A stretch of 64,000 nucleotides of DNA from Pseudomonas nitroreducens (GCF_014204515.1 NZ_JACHLI010000014.1:62001-126000); one strand, 5' to 3'. Positions 43,467 through 52,193 are shown, counted from the stretch's first letter. A program made the numbers and translations. The notes: generated by a model from the sequence alone, not told the origin.

Positions 43467-43498
43467 AAAAAAGCCGGTGCAGCTGCACCGGCTTTTTT
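43467..43498. terminator. Bidirectional terminator between transporter gene and gor
   Basis: A 24-base perfect palindrome (AAGCCGGTGCAG and complement) flanked by A-run and T-run, working in both directions for the two convergent genes. Confidence 0.95.
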
Positions 43499-43505
43499 AT
43501 TGTCC

Positions 43506-44864
43506 TCAGGCGCCGACTGGCGTACGCATGGTGACGAACTCCTCGGCGGCCGTCGGGTGAATGCCGATGGTTTCATCGAACACCCGCTTGGTGGCTCCGG
43601 CCTTGAGCGCAATGGCGATGCCCTGGAGCATCTCGCCGGCATCCGGGCCGACCATGTGGCAACCGAGCACCTTGTCGGTATCGGCGTCGACCACCAGCTT
43701 CATCAACGTCCTTTCCTGGCATTCCGTCAGGGTCAGCTTCATCGGCCGGAAGCGGCTCTCGAACAGCTTCACCTTGTGCCCGGCGCTGCGCGCCTCGTCC
43801 TCGGTCAGGCCAACGGTGCCGATGTTCGGCAGGCTGAAGACGGCCGTGGGGATCAGCTTGTAGTCCACCGGACGATATTCCTCCGGGCGGAACAGCTTGC
43901 GCGCCAGCGCCATGCCCTCGGCCAGCGCCACGGGGGTCAACTGCACTCTGCCGATGACGTCGCCGATGGCGTGGATCGACGGCTCGCTGGTGCCATAGGA
44001 CTCGTCCACCTTGACGTAGCCACGCTCATCCAGCGCGACCGAGACATTCTCCAGGCCCAGGTTGTCCAGCTGCGGACGGCGACCCGTGGCATAGAACACA
44101 CAATCGGTCTCCAGCACGCGGCCATCCTTCAGGGTGGCGGCCAGGGTGCCATCGGCCTGCTTGTCGATGCGGGCAATATCGCTGTTGAACTGCAGGTCCA
44201 GCCCCTTCTTGCTCAGCTCATCGCGCAGATGCTCGCGCACGCTACGATCGAAGCCGCGCAGGAACAGCTCCTTGCGGTACAGCAGCGAAGTCTGCGCACC
44301 GAGGCCGTGGAAGATCCCGGCGAACTCCACCGCGATATAGCCGCCGCCCACCACCAGCACCCGGCGCGGCAGGGATGGGAGGAAGAACGCCTCGTTGGAA
44401 GTGATCGCATGTTCCTTGCCGGGGATATCCGGCACCTGCGGCCAGCCACCGGTGGCGATGAGGATGTGTTTGGCGCGGAAACTCTGCCCGTCGACCTCCA
44501 CGGTATGCGCGTCCTTCAGACTGGCGTGCCCTTCCAGCAGCGTGACGCCGCTGTTCACCAGCAGGTTGCGGTAGATGCCGTTGAGCCGATGGATTTCCCG
44601 GTTCTTGTTGGCGATCAGGGTCGACCAGTCGAACTTCGCCTCACCCAGGGTCCAGCCGAACCCGGAGGCCTGTTCGAAGTCTTCATGGTAATGGGCGCCG
44701 TAGACCAGCAGCTTCTTCGGCACGCAACCGACGTTGACGCAGGTGCCGCCCAGGTAGCGGCTTTCCGCCACGGCCACCTTGGCGCCGAAGCCCGCGGCGA
44801 AGCGCGCGGCGCGCACGCCGCCGGAACCCGCACCGATGACGAACAGGTCAAAATCGAAAGACAT
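43506..44864 (-). CDS. gor: Glutathione reductase
   Basis: A 452-residue FAD disulfide oxidoreductase reducing GSSG with NADPH. FAD motif VIGAGSGGVRAARFA, redox-active Cys42 and Cys47 in GGTCVNVGCVPKK, NADPH-binding VVGGGYIAVEFAG followed by Arg residues, and C-terminal HPTAAEE with the catalytic His. The second of two tandem ATGs (44864) is chosen, seven bases behind GGAG. It is divergent from a VOC-family gene. Confidence 0.95.
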   Translation of the reverse strand: MSFDFDLFVIGAGSGGVRAARFAAGFGAKVAVAESRYLGGTCVNVGCVPKKLLVYGAHYHEDFEQASGFGWTLGEAKFDWSTLIANKNREIHRLNGIYRNLLVNSGVTLLEGHASLKDAHTVEVDGQSFRAKHILIATGGWPQVPDIPGKEHAITSNEAFFLPSLPRRVLVVGGGYIAVEFAGIFHGLGAQTSLLYRKELFLRGFDRSVREHLRDELSKKGLDLQFNSDIARIDKQADGTLAATLKDGRVLETDCVFYATGRRPQLDNLGLENVSVALDERGYVKVDESYGTSEPSIHAIGDVIGRVQLTPVALAEGMALARKLFRPEEYRPVDYKLIPTAVFSLPNIGTVGLTEDEARSAGHKVKLFESRFRPMKLTLTECQERTLMKLVVDADTDKVLGCHMVGPDAGEMLQGIAIALKAGATKRVFDETIGIHPTAAEEFVTMRTPVGA

Positions 44865-44952
44865 CATGGATCTCCGCTGGGATATGCCAGGCAGCATACC
44901 TCATGCCGCCTGTCCTATCCTGCCATCAGCCGACCGCGAAGGAGGTACCGCC

Positions 44953-45384
44953 ATGCGCTCGACGCTGACCCATCTGGCCTTGCATGTGCCCGACCTGGAT
45001 GCCTGCATCGCCTTCTATGAGCGCTTCTGCGGCATGCGAGTCATCCATCAGCGCGAAGGCAAGGGGTCGCGCATCGTCTGGATGGCGGAGCCGGGCAAGG
45101 AACACCAGTTCATCTTCGTCATCATGCCCGGCGGCCAGGAACGGCACCTGGCCAGCGATGATTACAGTCACTTCGGCTTCGCCGTGGAATCCCGTGAAGC
45201 GATCGACCAAATTGCCCGCGAAGCGGCCGCCGCCGGCTGCCTGATCTGGGCGCCACGCGACGAACCTTATCCGGTTGGCTACTACTGTGGATTGCGCGAT
45301 CCGGCCGGCAACTACGTCGAGTTCAGCTACGGCCAGCCACTGGGGCCCGGCTCGGAAGCCATGCCAATCCCCCGTTCGATGTAG
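44953..45384 (+). CDS. VOC-family (glyoxalase/extradiol-dioxygenase-like) protein
   Basis: A 143-residue single VOC domain: HLALHVPDLDACIAFYERF at the N-terminus and LRDPAGNYVEFSYGQP near the C-terminus, with His8, a middle HFGFAVES His and Glu in VEFSY as likely metal ligands. It could be a glyoxalase I-like lyase or a glutathione-linked detoxification enzyme, consistent with divergence from gor. The ATG has GGAGG eight bases upstream. Confidence 0.88.
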   Translation: MRSTLTHLALHVPDLDACIAFYERFCGMRVIHQREGKGSRIVWMAEPGKEHQFIFVIMPGGQERHLASDDYSHFGFAVESREAIDQIAREAAAAGCLIWAPRDEPYPVGYYCGLRDPAGNYVEFSYGQPLGPGSEAMPIPRSM

Positions 45385-45395
45385 GGTCGGAAACG

Positions 45396-45421
45396 AAAAA
45401 GCCACCCGAAGGTGGCTTTTT
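45396..45421. terminator. Bidirectional terminator between VOC gene and galU
   Basis: Stem AAAAAGCCACC / GGTGGCTTTTT with a CGAA loop; T-runs on both strands serve the two convergent genes. Confidence 0.93.
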
Positions 45422-45442
45422 CAAGATCGATAAAGTCTGGGG

Positions 45443-46282
45443 TTACCAGGCCTTGCCGGTCTTGTAGAGGTTTTCGTAGCAGAAGTTGGTCGCCTCGATG
45501 TAACCCTCGGCGCTACCGCAATCGAACCGCTTGCCCTTGAACTTGTAGGCCAGCACGCAGCCGTCCTGGGCCTGCTTCATCAGGGCGTCGGTGATCTGGA
45601 TTTCACCGCCCTTGCCCGGCTCGGTCTGCTCGATCAGGTCGAAGATATCCGGAGTCAGGATATAGCGGCCGATGATCGCCAGGTTCGACGGCGCGTCTTC
45701 CGGCTTGGGCTTTTCGACCATGGTGTTCACGCGGTAGATGTCGTCGCGGATCATCTCGCCGGCGATCACGCCGTACTTGTTGGTCTCTTCCGGCGGCACT
45801 TCCTGGATCGCCACGATGGAGCAGCGGAACTGGTTGTACAGCTTGACCATCTGCTTGAGGACGCTGTCGCCTTCCAGGTTCAGGCACAGGTCGTCCGCCA
45901 GCACCACCGCGAACGGCTCGTCACCGATCAGCGGGCGGCCGGTCAGGATGGCGTGGCCCAGGCCCTTCATCTCGACCTGACGGGTGTAGGAGAAGGTGCA
46001 TTCGTCGATCAGGCGACGAATACCGACCAGGTACTTTTCCTTGTCGGTGTTGCGAATCTGGTGCTCCAGCTCGTAGCTGATATCGAAGTGGTCTTCGAGA
46101 GAGCGCTTGCCGCGGCCAGTAACGATACCGATTTCGCCGAGACCGGCTTCCAGCGCCTCTTCAACGGCGTACTGGATCAGCGGCTTGTTCACCACCGGCA
46201 GCATTTCCTTGGGCATGGCCTTGGTGGCCGGGAGGAAGCGGGTACCGTAGCCGGCGGCCGGGAACAGACATTTCTTGATCAT
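45443..46282 (-). CDS. galU: UTP-glucose-1-phosphate uridylyltransferase
   Basis: A 279-residue nucleotidyltransferase making UDP-glucose for LPS core, exopolysaccharide and other glycans. Signature AAGYGTRFLPATKAMPKEML (nucleotide binding and catalytic Arg/Lys), VVNKPLIQYAVEEA, and VEKPKPEDAPSNLAIIGRY. Full length for the family. Monocistronic with its own terminator. The glycogen pathway in this window uses ADP-glucose, so galU serves other polymers. Confidence 0.95.
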   Translation of the reverse strand: MIKKCLFPAAGYGTRFLPATKAMPKEMLPVVNKPLIQYAVEEALEAGLGEIGIVTGRGKRSLEDHFDISYELEHQIRNTDKEKYLVGIRRLIDECTFSYTRQVEMKGLGHAILTGRPLIGDEPFAVVLADDLCLNLEGDSVLKQMVKLYNQFRCSIVAIQEVPPEETNKYGVIAGEMIRDDIYRVNTMVEKPKPEDAPSNLAIIGRYILTPDIFDLIEQTEPGKGGEIQITDALMKQAQDGCVLAYKFKGKRFDCGSAEGYIEATNFCYENLYKTGKAW

Positions 46283-46491
46283 GGGAGTCCTTCGAGAGGG
46301 ACAGGGGTGCGAGTTGCGCGCAGTCTAATCAGGCTGCGCCCGCCTTACAATGCCCCGGATTGCAAGCTGCACGACTTGTGCGAAATCTTGCTGACCGGTG
46401 CCAAGCGTATCTGACCACCCTTGCTCCGGAATAGTTCGAAAACCTACTGGCAAAAGGTCAGCACGATCCCCCGACCGCTCCTGCCCCAAGC

Positions 46492-46857
46492 TCAACTATC
46501 CCTGGCAGTCGCCAGCTCCACGGCAGAAATGCGCCGTCTCACCACTCCCCAGATCGACAGTTCATCGCCCTCTTCCACCTTCAGCGCCGGAAAGCCTTCC
46601 CGCGCCGCCAGCAAGGCGAACGAGCCATCGACGATTGCGAGCCTGCGGATCAATGGCTCGCCGTTGAGTGCCGCGACCACGATCTCCCCTGCGACCGCCA
46701 GCTCGGAGCGATCGACCAGCAGCAGATCGCTGTCACGAATACCGGCTTCCGTCATGTCTTCGCCATGAGCGCGGACTATGTAGGTATGAAGGGCCGCGGC
46801 ACAGGCAGCCTGGCCGGGGCGGAGGACATCGTGGACTTCCAGAATGGCTTGCTGCAT
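46492..46857 (-). CDS. SOS-regulated UmuD'-like protein with altered catalytic dyad
   Basis: A 121-residue protein of the LexA/UmuD S24 peptidase fold. It aligns with processed UmuD' along its length: YIVRAHGEDMTEAGIRDSDL against the UmuD GDSM segment, LLLVDRSELAVAGEIVVAAL, then NGEPLIRRL against UmuD VKKL, ending WGVVRRRI. The catalytic Ser is replaced by Asp34 and the catalytic Lys by Arg71, and no cleavable N-terminal arm is present. The start at 46857 lies just downstream of a LexA box, which excludes the longer frame starting at 46926. No umuC or dinB partner is adjacent. Ribosome site is weak. Confidence 0.78.
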   Translation of the reverse strand: MQQAILEVHDVLRPGQAACAAALHTYIVRAHGEDMTEAGIRDSDLLLVDRSELAVAGEIVVAALNGEPLIRRLAIVDGSFALLAAREGFPALKVEEGDELSIWGVVRRRISAVELATARDS

Positions 46858-46874
46858 GGCGACATACTCGAATA

Positions 46875-46916
46875 CTGTATATTCATACAGATAACAGAAG
46901 TTCGTCGGTCCATCAA
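46875..46916 (-). promoter_or_regulatory. LexA (SOS) box and promoter of the UmuD'-like gene
   Basis: CTGTATATTCATACAG (46875-46890) matches the LexA consensus CTGT-N8-ACAG exactly. On the minus strand TTGATG (46911-46916) and TATCTG (46888-46893), 17 bases apart, could be the -35 and -10, so LexA would cover the promoter. The ATG of the gene is 18 bases further on. Confidence 0.85.
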
Positions 46917-47014
46917 GCCATTGCATGGAACCTCTGCAGGCAAACGCCGCTCAACCGATAGGACGGCGCACTGCTGGCGGTGGGCTACCCTTAGGGAGGG
47001 GTGAGGATATCGAT

Positions 47015-47173
47015 ATGAATCCAGGCACATTCGTTACGCTCATGATTCTCGGCTGGGTCGTGCTGGCCCTGGTGACGCTGTGGGCCATCCTGCGAGTCCC
47101 CCTGCGTCGCGCCCGCTTGCAGAAGGCCAAGCCGAAATCCCGCTCTTCCCGGCACCATCCCATTGCGCATTGA
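47015..47173 (+). CDS. Small single-pass membrane protein (52 aa)
   Basis: A 52-residue protein with one transmembrane segment (VTLMILGWVVLALVTLWAIL) and a basic C-terminal tail (PLRRARLQKAKPKSRSSRHH), so cytoplasmic C-terminus by the positive-inside rule. GTGAGG lies eight bases before the ATG. It is divergent from the UmuD'-like gene, and the same LexA box lies about 125 bases upstream. Function unknown. Confidence 0.6.
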   Translation: MNPGTFVTLMILGWVVLALVTLWAILRVPLRRARLQKAKPKSRSSRHHPIAH

Positions 47174-47361
47174 TCCCAGCGCCACTTCTGGCATCGTGCA
47201 AAATGCCACGACTTTCCAGGCCCACCTTGCAAGGTGCATGGCGAAGCGGCAGAGATCACAATCTATCTAATTGATTTTAAAGGCTTTTTTATTAACGAGA
47301 AGCTGGCATGCAGCCTGCAATGTATGGGAAAGACCTTCCCTTCATTGCCGAGGACGACACC

Positions 47362-47727
47362 ATGCCGATCGAACGTCTGCCTGCCGCCCAATATCTCTGC
47401 CAACAGTTCGCCGATTTCGAGGTGAGTTTCACCACCCGCCCGGACGGCAATCTGATCATGACGTTGAGCAAGGATGCAGGCGAGCAAACTGCCTGCCGCG
47501 TGGTGCGCCTCGAAGAGCAACGCAACGAGGAACTGCTGTGCAGCCTGGTCAACCGCATTCGCCGCGACCTCGCCACCGAGTACGGCCCGCTGCAGGAGCG
47601 CGATGCTGATCATTTCAAGGATCAGATGCCACTGCAGAACTTCTACGAGAACACCGAGCCGCTGCGCCAGCGCCGCATCGTCAAGGCCGGCGCGCGCCTG
47701 CGCTCCATGGCGAACATCGGCGCCTGA
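47362..47727 (+). CDS. Conserved hypothetical protein, possibly DUF3509-like
   Basis: A 121-residue soluble protein. The segment DFEVSFTTRPDGNLIMTLSK followed by LLCSLVNRIRRDLA resembles the Pseudomonas DUF3509 pattern, but the C-terminal 40 residues extend beyond it. The start at 47362 has GAGG eight bases upstream; an earlier in-frame ATG (47308) lacks a site. It is followed by a strong terminator. Confidence 0.65.
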   Translation: MPIERLPAAQYLCQQFADFEVSFTTRPDGNLIMTLSKDAGEQTACRVVRLEEQRNEELLCSLVNRIRRDLATEYGPLQERDADHFKDQMPLQNFYENTEPLRQRRIVKAGARLRSMANIGA

Positions 47728-47748
47728 GCTTAGTCAGGGCATGAAAAG

Positions 47749-47771
47749 ACCCGGCCAAGGCCGGGTTTTTT
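47749..47771 (+). terminator. Rho-independent terminator
   Basis: Stem ACCCGGCC / GGCCGGGT with an AA loop followed by six T, 20 bases after the preceding gene stop. Confidence 0.92.
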
Positions 47772-47836
47772 GTGTCCATGCAGCGCCTGCGAAGCAAACG
47801 GCAGGGTTCAGGGAGCGAGACATGGAGCAAGGAATA

Positions 47837-47922
47837 TGGTGCCCGGAGCCGGACTCGAACCGGCACGCCCAAAGGGCGAGAGATTTTAAGTCTCCTGCGT
47901 CTACCGATTTCGCCATCCGGGC
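47837..47922 (-). tRNA. tRNA-Leu (anticodon UAA)
   Basis: An 86-base gene on the minus strand with the encoded CCA, acceptor stem GCCCGGA/TCCGGGC, long variable arm and anticodon TAA in the loop CTTAAAA. It is the last tRNA of the Gly-Cys-Leu cluster but is separated from tRNA-Cys by a terminator, so it may use its own promoter. Confidence 0.96.
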
Positions 47923-48040
47923 GGCAGCGCGTTGTACGTCATCCGGGCTCCTGGGAACCCGAAGGGGCTGGACTATATACAGCCCCCAACCTCGCACGCA
48001 AGCGGTCGAGGCTCGCATTCTGAAGTTGATCGGCTAAAGA

Positions 48041-48075
48041 AAAAGCCCTGTAAATCGAAGATTTACAGGGCTTTT
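48041..48075 (-). terminator. Terminator between tRNA-Cys and tRNA-Leu
   Basis: Perfect 16-bp stem AAAAGCCCTGTAAATC / GATTTACAGGGCTTTT with a GAA loop, followed on the minus strand by TTTTTCTTT. It ends the pgsA/tRNA-Gly/tRNA-Cys transcript. Confidence 0.9.
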
Positions 48076-48079
48076 CTAT

Positions 48080-48153
48080 TGGAGGCTGAGGTCGGAATCG
48101 AACCGGCGTTCACGGATTTGCAATCCGGTGCATAACCACTCTGCTACTCAGCC
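48080..48153 (-). tRNA. tRNA-Cys (anticodon GCA)
   Basis: A 74-base gene with the encoded CCA, acceptor GGCTGAG/CTCAGCC, anticodon GCA in ATTGCAAA and TTCGATT T-loop. Confidence 0.97.
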
Positions 48154-48188
48154 ATGACACGGATGACTCAACGCGAATCATCAAAATC

Positions 48189-48264
<76 letters not shown>

Positions 48265-48331
48265 TTTGTCGTGTTGACGGGCGCCATTCTAACGATTCAG
48301 AAATGCCTGTCAACTCCTTGATTCAAAAAAG

Positions 48332-48892
48332 TTATTTTTCTTTCGGGGCCGTATTCAGGTGCGGCCAGGCGGCCAGCAGATAGTGCAGCATCGACCACAA
48401 GGTAAGAATCGCGGCAATGATCAGCAGTGCGTAGCCTACCAGCACCCAGAAGGTCATCAGTGGCGGGTTGGCCAGCAGGATGACCAACGCCAGCATCTGT
48501 GCAGCGGTCTTCCATTTGCCCAGGCTGGAAACGGCCACGTGCGCCCTTGCGCCGATTTCCGCCATCCATTCGCGCAGAGCGGAAACGACGATCTCGCGAC
48601 CGATGATGATGGCGGCCGGCAGGGTCAGCCAGAGGTTGGCATGCTCCTCCACCAGCAGCACCAGCGCCGTGGCCACCATCAGCTTGTCCGCTACCGGATC
48701 GAGGAAGGCACCGAACGGCGTGCTCTGCCCCAGCCTGCGCGCGAGATAGCCGTCCAGCCAGTCCGTCGCTGCCGCCAGGGCGAATACGGAACTGGCCGCC
48801 AGGTGGCTGGCCGGGAACGGGAGGTAGAACAGCAGGATGAAGATTGGGATGAGCAGAACGCGGAGCAGGGTTAGCAGGTTCGGGATATTCAT
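48332..48892 (-). CDS. pgsA: CDP-diacylglycerol-glycerol-3-phosphate 3-phosphatidyltransferase
   Basis: A 186-residue inner-membrane enzyme that makes phosphatidylglycerol phosphate. The CDP-alcohol phosphotransferase motif D-x2-DG-x2-AR-x8-G-x3-D-x3-D is complete from DWLDGYLAR (about residue 44) to GAFLDPVAD. Several hydrophobic segments. It lies 33 bases after uvrC in the conserved gacA-uvrC-pgsA order. Confidence 0.95.
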   Translation of the reverse strand: MNIPNLLTLLRVLLIPIFILLFYLPFPASHLAASSVFALAAATDWLDGYLARRLGQSTPFGAFLDPVADKLMVATALVLLVEEHANLWLTLPAAIIIGREIVVSALREWMAEIGARAHVAVSSLGKWKTAAQMLALVILLANPPLMTFWVLVGYALLIIAAILTLWSMLHYLLAAWPHLNTAPKEK

Positions 48893-48925
48893 CGGGTCGG
48901 AAGGTCTGCGAGTTGAGCCGGCATT

Positions 48926-50749
48926 CTACTCGCTGTGCAGTGCAGCATAAATCTGCTCTGCCAGCTTTTTGCTGATGCCGGGGGCCTTGGCGATTTCATC
49001 GATACTGGCTCTACCCAGTTCCTGCAACCCACCGAAGTGTTTGAGCAGATCGCGGCGGCGCTTGGGACCAACGCCCGCCACATCTTCCAGGGTCGAGGTA
49101 CGGCGGGCTTTCCCGCGACGTGCGCGGTGGCCGGTAATGGCGAAGCGGTGAGCCTCGTCGCGAATCTGCTGGATCAGGTGCAGCGCGGGCGAGTCGGCGG
49201 GCAAGGTGAATTCGTGTTCGGCGTCGTTGAGATAAAGGGTCTCCAGACCGGGCTTGCGGGTCACGCCCTTGGCGACGCCCAGCAAGGTAAGACCGACGAC
49301 CGCCAGTTCCTGGAGCACCTCCTGGGCCATTGCCAACTGCCCCTTGCCGCCATCCACCAGGAGGATGTCGGGCATCTTGCCCTCGCCTTCCTTCAGGCGA
49401 CTGAAGCGGCGGGTCAGCGCCTGGTGCATCGCGGCGTAATCGTCGCCGCCGGTGATGCCTTCGATATTGAAGCGGCGGTAGTCCGACTTGAGCGCGCCTT
49501 CCGGGCCGAATACCACGCAGGACGCCACCGTTGCCTCGCCGCTGGAGTGACTGATGTCGAAGCATTCGAGTCGCTGCGGCGGCTCGGGCAGGTCCAGTGC
49601 CTCACCCAGCGCATCGAAACGCGCCGCCATGTGCTGGCGATTGGCAAGGCGCGCCGCCAGGGCCTGCTCGGCGTTGGTGACGGCCAGCTGCTGCCAGCGC
49701 GCGCGGGTAGTACGCACGCGGTGGCTGATTTCCAGCAGCCGCCCGCGAGACTCTTCAATGGCGGCAGCGAGGATCGGGAAGTCCTCGTGCACGGCGTTGA
49801 CGATCAGTTCGCTGGGCAGGTCGCGCTCGTGATGGCTGAGGTAGTACTGGCCGAGGAAAGCCAGCAGCACGTCGCCCACCTCCTCCTCGATCGCTACCTG
49901 CGGGAAGAAGTTCTTGCTGCCCAGCACACGGCCGCCGCGCACGCTGATCAGGTGCACGCAGGCGCCGCCCGGAGTCACGATTGCCGCCACCACATCGACG
50001 TTGCCGGTGCCGAACTCCATGCTTTGCTGGTCCTGCACGCGACGAAGAATCTGCACCTGGTCACGCAGCTCGGCGGCCTTCTCGAAGTCCAGGCGCATCG
50101 CCGCCTGCTCCATGCTGGTGGACAGTTCCTCCGCCAGCACATTGCTGCGCCCCTCGAGGAACATGATCGAGTGGCGCACGTCTTCGGCGTACTCCTCCTC
50201 GCTCACCAGGCCGACGCAGGGCGCCTTGCAGCGCTTGATCTGGTATTGCAGGCAGGGGCGCGTGCGGTTGCGGTAATAACTGTCTTCACACTGCCGGACG
50301 AAGAACGCCTTCTGCAGCAGCGCCAGGCTTTCACGAATGGCGCCGGCGCTCGGGTACGGCCCGAAATAGCGCCCTTTCGCCTTCTTTGCACCGCGGTGGA
50401 TGGTCAACCGTGGGTACTGGTCTTCGCTGGAAAGGAAGACGTACGGATACGACTTGTCGTCGCGCAACAGGATGTTGTACGGCGGCCGCCACTCCTTGAT
50501 CAGCGTCTGCTCCAGCAACAGCGCCTCGGTCTCGTTGGCGGTGATGGTGGTCTCGACCTGGGCGATCTTCGCCACCAGGGCAGCCGTCTTGGGCGCCAGG
50601 CCGGTCTTGCGGAAATAGCTGGAGAGGCGCTTCTTGAGGTCCTTTGCCTTGCCGACGTAGAGCAGCTTGGCTTCCGCATCGAACATGCGGTAGACGCCCG
50701 GCCGCCCGCTGCAGGTGGCCAGGAAGGCCGCCGAATCGAATGGCGCCAT
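48926..50749 (-). CDS. uvrC: Excinuclease ABC subunit C
   Basis: A 607-residue nucleotide-excision-repair nuclease. N-terminal GIY-YIG domain (GVYRMFDAEAKLLYVGKAKD), Cys-containing link (CLQYQIKRCKAPC), UVR domain (residues about 200-235), RNase H-like 5' incision domain (ECFDISHSSGEATVASCVVF, DILLVDGGKGQL) and C-terminal helix-hairpin-helix pair (LEDVAGVGPKRRRDLLKHFG). It starts two bases after the gacA stop, so co-transcribed. Confidence 0.97.
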   Translation of the reverse strand: MAPFDSAAFLATCSGRPGVYRMFDAEAKLLYVGKAKDLKKRLSSYFRKTGLAPKTAALVAKIAQVETTITANETEALLLEQTLIKEWRPPYNILLRDDKSYPYVFLSSEDQYPRLTIHRGAKKAKGRYFGPYPSAGAIRESLALLQKAFFVRQCEDSYYRNRTRPCLQYQIKRCKAPCVGLVSEEEYAEDVRHSIMFLEGRSNVLAEELSTSMEQAAMRLDFEKAAELRDQVQILRRVQDQQSMEFGTGNVDVVAAIVTPGGACVHLISVRGGRVLGSKNFFPQVAIEEEVGDVLLAFLGQYYLSHHERDLPSELIVNAVHEDFPILAAAIEESRGRLLEISHRVRTTRARWQQLAVTNAEQALAARLANRQHMAARFDALGEALDLPEPPQRLECFDISHSSGEATVASCVVFGPEGALKSDYRRFNIEGITGGDDYAAMHQALTRRFSRLKEGEGKMPDILLVDGGKGQLAMAQEVLQELAVVGLTLLGVAKGVTRKPGLETLYLNDAEHEFTLPADSPALHLIQQIRDEAHRFAITGHRARRGKARRTSTLEDVAGVGPKRRRDLLKHFGGLQELGRASIDEIAKAPGISKKLAEQIYAALHSE

Positions 50750-50751
50750 GA

Positions 50752-51396
50752 TCAGATGCTGGTATCGACCATGCCGTGCCGGACGGCCAGCAGCGCCAGT
50801 TCGACGTCGCTGGTGATCGAGAGCTTCTCGAAGATGCGGTAGCGGTAGGTATTCACGGTCTTGGGTGACAGGCAGAGCTTGTCGGAAATGCTCTGCACCT
50901 TGTGGCAGTTGGCGATCATCAGCGCGATCTGGATCTCGCGTTCGGACAGGGTATCGAACGGCGAGGCGTTCTTTTCCGGCTCGAAGGATTTGAGCGCCAG
51001 GCTCTGGGCAATCTGCGGGCTGATATAGCGCTGCCCGGCAAATACCTGGCGAATGGCCTGGACCATCTCCTCCAGCGCCGCGCCCTTGGTCAGATAGCCG
51101 GCCGCCCCTGCCTGCATGAGGCGGGTCGGGAACGGGTCTTCTTCACAGACGGTCACCACCACCACGCGCACGTCCGGCTGGCTGCGCAGCAGCTTGCGGG
51201 TCGCTTCCAGGCCGCCGATGCCCGGCATCTTCACATCCATCAGCACGACATCGGGCTTGAGCTCGCGGGCCAGCTGCAATCCGCGCTCGCCGGAGTCGGC
51301 CTGGCCAACGACCTGCAGACCGTCGATATCGGCCAGCATGCGGGTAATTCCGGTGCGCACCAGATCGTGATCATCGACCACCAGCACCTTAATCAC
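50752..51396 (-). CDS. gacA: Response regulator GacA
   Basis: A 214-residue NarL/FixJ-type regulator: receiver with phospho-acceptor Asp54 in VVLMDVKMPG and C-terminal LuxR helix-turn-helix (LSEREIQIALMIANC, LSPKTVNTYRYRIFEKL). Partner of the GacS kinase; drives rsm small-RNA genes and secondary metabolism or virulence. The start is GTG at 51396, behind AAGGGG. First gene of gacA-uvrC-pgsA. Confidence 0.96.
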   Translation of the reverse strand: MIKVLVVDDHDLVRTGITRMLADIDGLQVVGQADSGERGLQLARELKPDVVLMDVKMPGIGGLEATRKLLRSQPDVRVVVVTVCEEDPFPTRLMQAGAAGYLTKGAALEEMVQAIRQVFAGQRYISPQIAQSLALKSFEPEKNASPFDTLSEREIQIALMIANCHKVQSISDKLCLSPKTVNTYRYRIFEKLSITSDVELALLAVRHGMVDTSI

Positions 51397-51720
51397 GCAG
51401 CACCCCTTGAAGGAAAATGGAATGGCGAAGACCCGGCAGGAGCTTCGGACAATTGCCGAACCTTAACAGAAAGCAGCTCTACGACCTAGCTTGGAAGCGC
51501 TTCGTCAAAATGCAAGCGCCAGAGAAATCAGGTCGCGAATGGGCAGATGCTGGCAGAATGCCCTCAAACCGTCTAGGACGCGCGTACCGGAAATTTCAGC
51601 GCCCTGAACGAATGATCGGAAGAAAAGAAGGACTTTGTTTGCACGGTTCCCGAAATCAGCGTCGGCCATTCGAGACCGCCATCTGTTGCGAACCCGCCAG
51701 ACTTTGTCCGCCCTGGCGAC
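51397..51720. other. Intergenic region upstream of gacA
   Basis: About 320 bases without a supported gene; presumably holds the gacA promoter. No repeat or RNA gene was recognised. Confidence 0.5.
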
Positions 51721-51984
51721 TCAGGCCTCGATGGCATCCAGCAGGACCCAGGGCTTGTAGCCCTCGGCACGCGCGGCCTTTTCCGCCTCCAGGATCGCCT
51801 CGGTACGGCTCAGCGAGCGCGAGCGGTGCTCGAAGCGAAAGGCCGGGCCGCTGTTGCCCCGTACGCTCAGGACGACCAGATAGCCGCGCATGGGGTTGCT
51901 GGCTTCCCGCACACTTTTTACTTTTTTGGGAGCGACACCCAGCGCTTCGCGCATCTGCCGCTCGAGATCTTCGACTTGGTTCAT
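51721..51984 (-). CDS. Small conserved hypothetical protein (87 aa)
   Basis: An 87-residue basic protein: N-terminal helix MNQVEDLERQMREALGVAPK followed by a likely beta/alpha part (YLVVLSVRGNSGPAFRFEHR, SLSRTEAILEAEKAARAEGY). The ATG at 51984 has GGAAAA about eight bases upstream; the longer frame to 52032 has none. Function unknown. Confidence 0.7.
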   Translation of the reverse strand: MNQVEDLERQMREALGVAPKKVKSVREASNPMRGYLVVLSVRGNSGPAFRFEHRSRSLSRTEAILEAEKAARAEGYKPWVLLDAIEA

Positions 51985-52155
51985 TAAGAGTTTTCCGGGT
52001 AGTAGGACGAAAAGTCTAACTGAGAGGATCAACGCCCTACAGAATCATCCATCGGGATGAGTGACATTTCGTGGACTTGTTCAAATTGCGCCGTCATCGG
52101 TTAACCGGCCGCCGCCAACTTGGCGACTTTGCCCGCAGCCTTGCCGCAGAAACGC

Positions 52156-52180
52156 GAAAGCCCCGCATTGCGGGGCTTTC
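52156..52180 (-). terminator. Terminator after tRNA-Ser
   Basis: Perfect 11-bp stem GAAAGCCCCGC / GCGGGGCTTTC with a three-base loop, 14 bases beyond the tRNA 3' end on the minus strand. Confidence 0.85.
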
Positions 52181-52193
52181 AACGTTGTAATAG

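Noticed and set aside
46492..46926. Longer start (ATG at 46926) for the UmuD'-like gene
   Set aside because: It would translate through the LexA box and promoter and add residues unlike UmuD; the ATG at 46857 is downstream of the box.
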